The position numbers were made by a program, and so were the translations under genes. A model generated the notes under the pieces. It worked only from the letters and a program-made list of their open reading frames with translations, did no database searches and was not told where the DNA came from. A stretch of 64,000 nt of DNA from Gammaproteobacteria bacterium (GTDB taxonomy: Bacteria; Pseudomonadota; Gammaproteobacteria; S012-40), in the NCBI GenBank assembly GCA_029881255.1, contig JAOUMY010000006.1, positions 1-64,000 of the forward strand, written 5' to 3'. Positions 37,082 to 44,830 of the stretch are shown piece by piece. The first letter of the stretch is position 1. Each line of letters begins with the position of its first letter.

Positions 37082-37696
37082 TCAGGCCCAGCTTTCAACT
37101 TGAGATGAGTAAACAACCGCGCCAAGAATATCGCTGCGCGTGATAATGCCGACCAGTACGTCATCGCGCATAATCGGCATCGCGCCAATACGCTGCCGAA
37201 AGAAAACGGCCGCTATCTGGGAGATAACCGTATTCGTCGTCGCCGTGAGTACCCGTGTTTGCATGATGCTGTCTAGGGCCCCGGCTGCATGCATCCCCCC
37301 TGTCGGCATGTATTTCTCCAATACCGACAACAAATCCCGATCGGACACGATACCCTGCAAATGCCCGGTATCGTCCACCACCGGCACATGTCGAAAACGA
37401 TGTTCACGAAAAAATTTCCACGCATCAGGTATCGTCGTCTTTAACGACAAGGTCATCACCGGACTACTCATGAGCTGTTCCGCGACCAGTTCTTTATAAG
37501 GTTTCGCGCCGCTACCTTCTTCATAGGCATAACGAAGTCGGTCACGACCGTAATGCAGACGCTCTTCGACCGGTACGCTTTTTTCTACGTGACGTATAGG
37601 CACCGTGCCGTTTACCGGTTCGATGATTTTCTCTTTAAAGAGATTGTCGAGTTTAATCTCATCGCGGATGCCCGGACCTATGATAGAAAACGCCAT
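37082..37696 (-). CDS. CBS-domain pair protein coupled to the metalloprotease-barrel gene
   Basis: 204 residues. A 75-residue N-terminal region precedes two CBS motifs: VAEQLMSSPVMTLSLKTTI with RFRHVPVVDDTGHLQGIVSD, and SIMQTRVLTATTNTVI with GAMPIMRDDVLVGIITRSD. It should be a cytoplasmic nucleotide-sensing regulator. Its ATG overlaps the stop of the upstream 959-residue gene (TAATG, one shared base), so translation is coupled. This is odd because the partner is an exported outer-membrane protein. Confidence 0.85.
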   Translation of the reverse strand: MAFSIIGPGIRDEIKLDNLFKEKIIEPVNGTVPIRHVEKSVPVEERLHYGRDRLRYAYEEGSGAKPYKELVAEQLMSSPVMTLSLKTTIPDAWKFFREHRFRHVPVVDDTGHLQGIVSDRDLLSVLEKYMPTGGMHAAGALDSIMQTRVLTATTNTVISQIAAVFFRQRIGAMPIMRDDVLVGIITRSDILGAVVYSSQVESWA

Positions 37697-40575
37697 TAGA
37701 AATCACTCGTCAATGTTAAATATCCACGTGATCGTTTATCACCGTCCATCGCCTTCGCCAGACCAATATGTATATTCAAAGGCATGTAGTAAAAGGAGAT
37801 CGTATTAATACGCATCTCTGCCCCAACTCCGCGATACCAGTCTGTCATAGAAAGTATATCTCTCACTCCCGAAATGTGATCTTTACCCCATCCGGCTTCA
37901 GCGTAAAACGCCATGGACAAATAATTGATACCGATAGGCGGGGCCATTAAGCCACGCTCCAAACGCCCCAGCGGAACACGTAATTCAGCACCGGCGAAGA
38001 GTATTTTACGCGCGTTAATCTGTGCTTCCGGATAGGCACGCATGGGAAATGAGCGCCCCCCCCAACCAGACTGTATCGACTGAGCCTGTAGCGATTTGCC
38101 CCCGAGTAGCGAACGATCTGCCTGATCAAATCCCGCCACGCCAATACCGCGAAGTGCGAGTACGCGATTCCGTTTCAAATTGATGTATTCACTCCAAATG
38201 CCGCGCGCCAGATTGCCTTGTTCCCCGCTCTCATAGCGGTGTGTTTCCAAGGCAAATTCGATTTCCCGGCCATCTTCAGGACTGATAGACAAACGTGGAC
38301 GAAAGTGATTTTTATAACCCACGCCAAGGCCACCAAGATAGAGCCTATCCTTGGTTAACATTTCTTGCGTCGATGAAGACAGGATGTGGTTTTCCTGAAC
38401 CTCTCCACGCAAAGTGAAATACGCACCTTGACGTATTTTGCTCCAGGGCAATAACAGCGACATCCCCGCAAAGCGATCATCATAAAGATCTTTAGTCGTA
38501 TCGTTTGCAATTCCAATTTCGCGCCCGCCATCCAGATTGATTTGCGGTGTCCAGCGATTGTTGATGTATCCAAGATAAAACGAAATCTGTTCTGGATTGC
38601 CGTTATAAAAAACTCTGGTGAAGTAATTGTGATGATCTAAGGGATCTGAGCCCAATAAAGAGATACCGCCGATGAACCCCGCATCGCCGCCATACCCTAT
38701 TGCCCACCCCCATGCCGTAGGCGTCATGTATCGCAGACCGGAATAGCTACGCTCCTGCAATCCGGGAATATCTCTAAACGTCCTGCCTGTACCAGATGAC
38801 AACACGGCTGTTGATGGCCTTGTTACCACCGCAGATTCTGGACTGATCTTCATTTGGTAAAGATCAAATCCATCGATGTGATAGCCGGTATAGAACAGTT
38901 GATCGTTTCTTACCTGGGGATTGAAGGCACCGCTAATGACTTGCGTAATACGACGTATCTCGCCGCTTTCCCGATCAAGGCGATGGATATCGTAGACGCC
39001 CTCATTTTCCATCGTAAAAAAAACATAGCGACCGTCTTCCGACACAAAGGGGTGATTTTCAATTTCGGGACCACGTGTCAGTAATTGCCACTTGCCGGTA
39101 TCGAGTGAGTATTGCTGTAGATTCCATCCACTTTCCGGCTCCCACACTGACGCGATAATGTGCTTACCATCGGGCGTCCACGTTGGAGAACTCACCACAA
39201 CATTAGCGGGAGACTCCCACAAGGTTTTCACGATATTTCCGGATTTATCTGCCAGCATTAATCGATTGCGATCCGCCTCGGATTGAGCCAGCAAAAGCTG
39301 TTCGCCATTGGGGTGCCAGGCTACAAAGTGAAAACGACCTTGGGAAGTGAGTCGTTTGAGTGATTTGGACTGAGGTGCTAATAAATAGAGATCATAAAAC
39401 ATCTCGACATTCTGATTTGTTTCCGGCATCACCACTGCAATTCCCGACTCGGCATGATAATCAAAACGCGCTGAATGATTGACTTCTACAACGATTGATT
39501 CTTTGCCTGACGGTTCGCGCTTATAAATAGTATTTCGGTTAACACCGTCGCTACTCACAAAATACAACTCGCCCGAAGCAGCAATACGCGGATTACTTGT
39601 TCTGTAGGCGCGATGTGTAAGTCGTTCACCGCTACGCTGCTGCGATTCCAGTCTTTCGATATCGCTGTCAAACTTTTTGTGTAAGTAAACTTCAAACGCT
39701 TTCCATAACTCGTGCAGGTTCTTGTCAAACACTTGCAAGGCCGTGTAATTCACGAAAAAGGGAAGAAAGTTATCGCTGTGTTCATGCAACCATTGCCGCA
39801 TCTTGTCCTCGCCATAGGTTTCGGCAAGAAAACGGTGAAAATACACACCGTATAGATATGGCACTGTCCCACCGGGCCAGGTGGAGTAAATCTGATTTGC
39901 CTTACGTATGGGCTGGATGCCGTTGATGACCTCGGTACGCATCATCATCTCGAAATAACTGCTCTGCCCTCGTCCGATCCCGCGCGTATCGTCGGTTTCC
40001 ACATAGGTGGCCAGACCTTCCTTCATCCAATGGGGCGTGGCCCATTGCGGAAACACAAAGTAATACAGGAGCGGGTTGCGACCTACGAGTACTCGCAGAA
40101 AACGAGGAACCCCCTTGGCCATGTCCAGATGCAAAATATGGGTGTATTCGTGAAAGATCACCGTTTCCAACCAGCCCCCGTGATCTTCAAGACTGTCGAT
40201 ATCATCAGGTGGTGACACGAAAATATACATGGTATTGCGCGGCAGTGGCGTTGCAGCGCCATTACTCATGTCGATGCGATCGATCAAAACCATATGGGTC
40301 TGGGAACCAGGCATCCAGGTAAGGCGCTCACTCAATTCTGCATGAGCCGCTTCGGCAATCGCCACTGCTCGTGGGGCAAGATGCTCTATACCCTTATGGT
40401 AGTGGGTGATGAAATGTTCACTTTCGATGGTATACCAGGGAATTGTCGGCCCGGAAAATGCCGTCGCCCGAGCGTCGACTGATATGCAGCACAGCAAGAT
40501 CAACATCAGTACCGGCTTTATTATATCTATTTTTTGCCCGGTGATACGACCAGACAGATGATTATGCGTAGCCAC
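37696..40575 (-). CDS. Exported metalloprotease-like / PD40 propeller / Omp85-like barrel fusion
   Basis: 959 residues. A signal sequence ends near DARA (about 37). A gluzincin peptidase (MA-like) domain follows, with zinc motif HEYTH at 142-146 and the third ligand Glu in EGLATY near 186. About 325-590 is a TolB/PD40 beta-propeller (WHPNGEQLLLAQSE, SPTWTPDGKHIIASV, HPFVSEDGRYVFF). About 640-959 is an outer-membrane barrel of the Omp85/surface-antigen type (GGKSLQAQSIQSGWGGRSFPM, then a terminal Phe). The GTG at 40575 is chosen because AAAGGAG is 5 nt upstream. It probably sits in the outer membrane with the protease in the periplasm. Divergent from the YVTN-type gene. Confidence 0.85.
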   Translation of the reverse strand: MATHNHLSGRITGQKIDIIKPVLMLILLCCISVDARATAFSGPTIPWYTIESEHFITHYHKGIEHLAPRAVAIAEAAHAELSERLTWMPGSQTHMVLIDRIDMSNGAATPLPRNTMYIFVSPPDDIDSLEDHGGWLETVIFHEYTHILHLDMAKGVPRFLRVLVGRNPLLYYFVFPQWATPHWMKEGLATYVETDDTRGIGRGQSSYFEMMMRTEVINGIQPIRKANQIYSTWPGGTVPYLYGVYFHRFLAETYGEDKMRQWLHEHSDNFLPFFVNYTALQVFDKNLHELWKAFEVYLHKKFDSDIERLESQQRSGERLTHRAYRTSNPRIAASGELYFVSSDGVNRNTIYKREPSGKESIVVEVNHSARFDYHAESGIAVVMPETNQNVEMFYDLYLLAPQSKSLKRLTSQGRFHFVAWHPNGEQLLLAQSEADRNRLMLADKSGNIVKTLWESPANVVVSSPTWTPDGKHIIASVWEPESGWNLQQYSLDTGKWQLLTRGPEIENHPFVSEDGRYVFFTMENEGVYDIHRLDRESGEIRRITQVISGAFNPQVRNDQLFYTGYHIDGFDLYQMKISPESAVVTRPSTAVLSSGTGRTFRDIPGLQERSYSGLRYMTPTAWGWAIGYGGDAGFIGGISLLGSDPLDHHNYFTRVFYNGNPEQISFYLGYINNRWTPQINLDGGREIGIANDTTKDLYDDRFAGMSLLLPWSKIRQGAYFTLRGEVQENHILSSSTQEMLTKDRLYLGGLGVGYKNHFRPRLSISPEDGREIEFALETHRYESGEQGNLARGIWSEYINLKRNRVLALRGIGVAGFDQADRSLLGGKSLQAQSIQSGWGGRSFPMRAYPEAQINARKILFAGAELRVPLGRLERGLMAPPIGINYLSMAFYAEAGWGKDHISGVRDILSMTDWYRGVGAEMRINTISFYYMPLNIHIGLAKAMDGDKRSRGYLTLTSDF

Positions 40576-40650
40576 AAACGCTCCTTTGTACACGTTGGGC
40601 CTAAACTATATAATAGTCCGCCACCGCAACCAATCATGAGGATGTACTTT

Positions 40651-41913
40651 ATGGCAGTCACTGACGTGCAACACTGGTCTCTGGCGTGTTTTCAGGATTA
40701 CGGAGATCGTGGGTCTGTTGCGCTCATCCATTGTCGTGACGGTCAGTTCACAGTACAAAAAATGGCGCAAACCGCCGCCTCAGGCCTGTCCCACGAAAAA
40801 CGTCCGGTCTATCTCAGCAGCACCGACAGTGGCGAAGCCATAATGATGGATGCGGTGAGCAAGAAAATCAGTCTTAGTTTACACGTACCAGAAGATGCCT
40901 TTGGTATCTACTATTATCCAGATACTGAGCAGAACGTCATGTGGTGTACCATTGATGGCGATAAAAACAATGGTGCCGACCCACTAAATTGCAGCGATGG
41001 TGGGGCCTCTGTCATTGCCATGCGTGGCGAGGGAAATGAGACCTCGTTGTTAAAACTGATCTGCCTGGGGCGTGGTCACCATGTCGTCACCGCTGTCAAT
41101 CACCCTCAGTTACCCAAAAAAGTTTTCGTCTCCAGCCTGCTCGACGGCATACTCAGTGTCATCGACAATGATCCGACCAGCGACAACTATCTCAATATTA
41201 TCGAAACCATTAATCTGTGCCAGCCGAACCGGGAAAAAGACAGCGCTACCGATGTGCCTAATAATGCCTTTCCCCACGGCATGGCGTTTTCGCCGTTGAC
41301 GCGTAAGATCTATTGCCTCAACAACGGTTACGCCAATATCAATGTGGTCGATCCGGTTACCCACGAGGTTGAGGCATTGATCGACATGGAGCTCAGCAGC
41401 AATCTGTTATTGTCACCCTGTGGACGGTATCTGATTGGCAAGGGCGCCGATCGTAAATCCAATCCTGATCATGTCATAGGCAGACTGTGCGTACTCGATG
41501 CGCAGACACAAAAGATGGAGACGGTTCTTGATCTCCAGGATATCTATCCCAGTTGTTATCGCTTTACGCCAGACGGGAAAAAACTCTATGTCACAACAGC
41601 GGCTACCGGAAAAGGGACGCAAAAAGACAATCTCATCTACGACACTTTATACATTTATGACAGCAGTGCGCTACCCGTTTTGACTTTACTGAAGGAAGTA
41701 AAGGTTGGTCAGGCGGATTGCGGACGGCGTTCGATAGCATTCCTGAAGCACAACAAGCAAACACCGTATGTGTTCGTGCCGAATCCCAGCGAAGGGACAG
41801 TATCAATACTCGATGGCAATACCGATGACGTTCTCGACACGGTCTCCGTCGGACAAACAGGTGCGCAGGAAACCGCTTTCAACTATTGGGATGGTCGTTT
41901 TTACGGGGCGTAA
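40651..41913 (+). CDS. YVTN-type beta-propeller protein without signal peptide
   Basis: 420 residues. Repeats of the YncE/lactonase-like propeller are seen: KVFVSSLLDGILSVIDND, GMAFSPLTRKIYCLNNGYANINVVDP, YRFTPDGKKLYVTT, YVFVPNPSEGTVSILDGN. Most such proteins are periplasmic, but this one has no leader even in the longer frame (MRMYFMAVTD). GAGG lies 9 nt before the ATG. The ligand or reaction is unknown. It is followed 62 nt later by a lytic transglycosylase, also leaderless. Confidence 0.75.
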   Translation: MAVTDVQHWSLACFQDYGDRGSVALIHCRDGQFTVQKMAQTAASGLSHEKRPVYLSSTDSGEAIMMDAVSKKISLSLHVPEDAFGIYYYPDTEQNVMWCTIDGDKNNGADPLNCSDGGASVIAMRGEGNETSLLKLICLGRGHHVVTAVNHPQLPKKVFVSSLLDGILSVIDNDPTSDNYLNIIETINLCQPNREKDSATDVPNNAFPHGMAFSPLTRKIYCLNNGYANINVVDPVTHEVEALIDMELSSNLLLSPCGRYLIGKGADRKSNPDHVIGRLCVLDAQTQKMETVLDLQDIYPSCYRFTPDGKKLYVTTAATGKGTQKDNLIYDTLYIYDSSALPVLTLLKEVKVGQADCGRRSIAFLKHNKQTPYVFVPNPSEGTVSILDGNTDDVLDTVSVGQTGAQETAFNYWDGRFYGA

Positions 41914-41948
41914 ACTCTACCATCCGCGAATTTCTCTACTATGATTAG

Positions 41949-41962
41949 GTGAGTATACTCAC
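41949..41962. promoter_or_regulatory. 14-bp perfect palindrome before the transglycosylase gene
   Basis: GTGAGTATACTCAC is fully self-complementary. It contains TATACT, a possible -10, and ends 3 nt before the Shine-Dalgarno AGGAG. It is therefore a candidate operator or a small leader hairpin. Confidence 0.4.
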
Positions 41963-41975
41963 AAGGAGTGTCGCA

Positions 41976-42896
41976 GTGGATTTGACTCGCAATCTGTCTC
42001 TGCAGGAACCGGTGTTGACCGGAGATGATGTTACCGCGCTTCAAAAAAGGTTGATCTTTCTTGGCTATACCACTGTCAGTGGTGCCGATGGCGTTTACGG
42101 CGAACGAACCGACAAAGCGGTTCGCGCCTTCCAGAAAGCCAACAATCTCATAGAAGACGGCGTTGTTGGCCAGTTCACCTGGAAGGCCTTATTTAAGAGT
42201 TATCTGCCGCCCTCATTCCAGTTACTCACACAGCTCAAGGCTGATCTGATTAAACCCCACGGTTTTCGCGACAGTGTTGTCTGGCAATTGGCCGACAATG
42301 GTATTTTGATCGATCACAATATGCCGGAAACAACGGGAGGCGAACCACTGACGATCGCCCGCATCTGGGAGAGCTGGGGCAGTGCCATCGAAAGACATGC
42401 GGAAGATTTTGGCGTGCCGGTTGAACTCATCATGGCGACGATATGCACCGAAACGCGAGGTGATCCAAACGCCGTGCGTATCGAGCCAGGATATGTCTCT
42501 GACCAGGAAACGCCGCATCGCGTGTCGCCCGGTTTGATGCAGACATTGATCTCAACTGCGCGTCTCTCACTGCGTGATGACAGCATTGATCGCGACTGGT
42601 TGCTTGTGCCTGAGAACGCGATCAAAGCCGGCACGGCCTATATCGCACGCCAACGCAAAGCCACGCACTTCGATCCACCCAAAGTCGCCTGCGCATATAA
42701 TGCCGGCGGCATTTATTACAACAAGGGCACAAACAATCGCTGGAAGATGCGCCAATACCCACTCGGCAGTGGCGAACACGCCGATCGGTATGTGAAGTGG
42801 TTTAATGATTGTTTTCGTTACTTCGCCTCACAGGACTTAACCCCCGGGCCAAGTTTCTATAATTTGATGGGGCAGAGTGATTTGGTAATAGGCTAG
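41976..42896 (+). CDS. Peptidoglycan-binding and lytic transglycosylase (SLT) protein
   Basis: 306 residues. A PG_binding_1 domain is at about 12-70 (DDVTALQKRLIFLGY, YGERTDKAVRAFQKANNL, DGVVGQFTWKAL). A GH23 SLT domain is at about 140-290, with the catalytic Glu in TICTETRGDPNAV, then SPGLMQTLISTARL and CAYNAGGIYY. It cleaves the MurNAc-GlcNAc bond. The GTG at 41976 is favoured: AGGAG is 8 nt upstream and the earlier GTG lies in a palindrome. No signal peptide is visible, so export may need a holin-like or non-Sec route, or it is an endolysin-like protein. Confidence 0.85.
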   Translation: MDLTRNLSLQEPVLTGDDVTALQKRLIFLGYTTVSGADGVYGERTDKAVRAFQKANNLIEDGVVGQFTWKALFKSYLPPSFQLLTQLKADLIKPHGFRDSVVWQLADNGILIDHNMPETTGGEPLTIARIWESWGSAIERHAEDFGVPVELIMATICTETRGDPNAVRIEPGYVSDQETPHRVSPGLMQTLISTARLSLRDDSIDRDWLLVPENAIKAGTAYIARQRKATHFDPPKVACAYNAGGIYYNKGTNNRWKMRQYPLGSGEHADRYVKWFNDCFRYFASQDLTPGPSFYNLMGQSDLVIG

Positions 42897-42904
42897 GATT
42901 TTCT

Positions 42905-43798
42905 TTACTTCGAAATAATCTCGATCAACGCATCGCTGAAATGACATAATTGTTCGTTCGCGCTATCGCCTCGGGCGATTGCATCTTTCAAGCTTGCGAT
43001 TTCGGGCGTGTTGGTTGTTTTGATGTCGTCCAGAAGATTCGATGCAATTGCAGATAATTTCTCAGACACCAGCTGTTTATTCTGCACCTCACACTGCATG
43101 CTCGATATGGCGGCCAGTCTACCAAGTTCGATGATATAGCCTTCCTCTGTTGATTGGCTAAGGGTATCCGCCAAACTGCTTTTCGAAATGCCCAATTCAG
43201 AAAACGCTTTTTCTCCCAGTGAATCGATCCCTTTGCCAAAACCGGTTTCAAGCAGCACTCTCACTCTGCTCTTCTTGACAAAAAACGAACGTGAAGTTGA
43301 TTGTGTAGTGGGATGTGGCGTGCGCGGCTTGACAGCCCATTGCTGAGTCAGCGATACGCCGTGTTCCTGATAGATCAAGTCGATACTTACACTGTGTGAC
43401 ACGTCTCGATTTATGACGACTAATGTGACTGACATAAGGACTACAAATGTCGCTGCGAAACCGCCTCCGATAAACCAGGTTCTCCGTCCAAAGAGAAGCT
43501 CTTTAAATTGTTGAGCCCATCCGTGCCTGTGCGCCTGCGTCGAAACGGGGTCATGTTTCACCGAGTCCCGACGTTCATCAAAAAGGGAATTGACCTCGAC
43601 ACAATGTATCCAGCGCTCGTAAACATCCGCTGCATTCGCGATATGTGACAATACCTGCGCTTTGCGGGTTTCATCAAGTCGTCCATAAAACAGCATGATG
43701 AGATCTTCATCGCTCGGCATGTGACCGACCGCCGCCGCCTTAGCACCACCAAGCTGAATCCCCACATAGGCTAGCGCATTTTCTTTTTTGTCAGACAT
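42905..43798 (-). CDS. Membrane anti-sigma-like protein of the caspase cluster
   Basis: 297 residues. The N-terminal region (SDEDLIMLFYGRLDETRKAQVLSHIANAADVYERWIHC) follows the helical anti-sigma domain pattern, but without the usual zinc HxxxCxxC. One membrane segment lies at about 111-130 (FIGGGFAATFVVLMSVTLVVI, in parts). The remaining 165 residues are periplasmic, with a beta stretch and helices. It lies 91 nt after the sigma-factor gene on the same strand, which is the usual sigma/anti-sigma order. Its role is inferred from position and topology. Confidence 0.7.
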   Translation of the reverse strand: MSDKKENALAYVGIQLGGAKAAAVGHMPSDEDLIMLFYGRLDETRKAQVLSHIANAADVYERWIHCVEVNSLFDERRDSVKHDPVSTQAHRHGWAQQFKELLFGRRTWFIGGGFAATFVVLMSVTLVVINRDVSHSVSIDLIYQEHGVSLTQQWAVKPRTPHPTTQSTSRSFFVKKSRVRVLLETGFGKGIDSLGEKAFSELGISKSSLADTLSQSTEEGYIIELGRLAAISSMQCEVQNKQLVSEKLSAIASNLLDDIKTTNTPEIASLKDAIARGDSANEQLCHFSDALIEIISK

Positions 43799-43889
43799 TC
43801 AGACCATCTTTCCTTAGTGCTTGTATCGTTCCCATGCTTTAAGTATTAGTAGGACAGAAATACAAAATTGAACAAAAAAATGAATTTGT

Positions 43890-44768
43890 TCACTTCTTAT
43901 TCGTTAATTCCGAAATTCCTTCGAAGGAAATTCCGGCATCTATAAATGCAGCATGAATTCTATCCAGTGCCTTTTGTATAATGCGTCCAGGCATATACTC
44001 TGCCAGTCCAAGGGCTTGCGCGACGGTTTTACGCTTTATGCCATCTTGATAAACCATTTTCAAAATTACACGCTCCAGATCGGAGAGTTCGAGTTCCTGC
44101 CTCATACGTTTTAACTTTGAGAGCAATGCTGTTTCAACAATATGGTCATCTTCAAACACTAAACCATCAACCCGCTTGGCCGGGTCAGGGTTGTCATTCA
44201 GAATAAGACTCATGAGCATGAGCATTTGCCTGTAAAAGGCACTGGTAACATGATCGTCGGGCGTACGATAGTCTGCAATCAGATCGTCAGACGAATCCTT
44301 ATATTCCCCATCGAGCGAGGCTGCCGCAAATTCCTTATTGCTGTGACCACACCACGGTAGTTGCGCCTTGATCGTCTTTATCGCATGTCGGATGACGCTT
44401 TCTTCACGCATGTCACGAAAAAGCAGGCTATCCACTAACACGGGAATTTCCATCCGTTCAAGACAGAGCATTTTCCATATCTTGATCCAAAAGTCGCCCT
44501 GGTCACTAAGCCATTTTGGAGGACGCATACGTCCAAAGCGTTTGCGGGAAAACTCTTCCAGATAATTCTTCGCAAGAGTATGAAGAAAGGTCTCGGGTTG
44601 ACAATTACCTTGAAAGGAAGAAAGCACAGACCAGTCATCCTCACTCAGTTTCTCCAGCACATAGCTGCTGGCTTCCTGCGCGAGCCCTCCTTCGCCAAAA
44701 CGACGAACAGCTAACTGGTCTAACTTGTCCAGCCATTGCGGCCCAAAGATGATATTTTTCCAGTCCAT
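43890..44768 (-). CDS. Divergent sigma-70 family (ECF-like) RNA polymerase sigma factor
   Basis: 292 residues, longer than a typical ECF factor of about 190. A sigma2-like part spans about 30-95: VLSSFQGNCQPETFLHTLAKNYLEEF with SRKRFGR, matching the FxGxxxFxTWL-arN-lRR pattern of ECF region 2. A linker of about 130 residues with acidic stretches follows. A sigma4-like helix-turn-helix spans about 230-285 (ELSDLERVILKMVYQDG, KRKTVAQALGL, GRIIQKALDRI). It is transcribed just after the EF-hand caspase (62 nt) and before the membrane anti-sigma-like gene. It probably drives this cluster. Confidence 0.7.
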   Translation of the reverse strand: MDWKNIIFGPQWLDKLDQLAVRRFGEGGLAQEASSYVLEKLSEDDWSVLSSFQGNCQPETFLHTLAKNYLEEFSRKRFGRMRPPKWLSDQGDFWIKIWKMLCLERMEIPVLVDSLLFRDMREESVIRHAIKTIKAQLPWCGHSNKEFAAASLDGEYKDSSDDLIADYRTPDDHVTSAFYRQMLMLMSLILNDNPDPAKRVDGLVFEDDHIVETALLSKLKRMRQELELSDLERVILKMVYQDGIKRKTVAQALGLAEYMPGRIIQKALDRIHAAFIDAGISFEGISELTNKK

Positions 44769-44830
44769 GTCTTACGCGCAATGTTTGCATCCCACACCCG
44801 CACGAATATTAGCACAGACTACAGGTTTTA

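Noticed and set aside
37696-42896. Complete phage or injection system around the lytic transglycosylase
   Set aside because: No tail, capsid, holin, integrase or baseplate genes are visible on either side.
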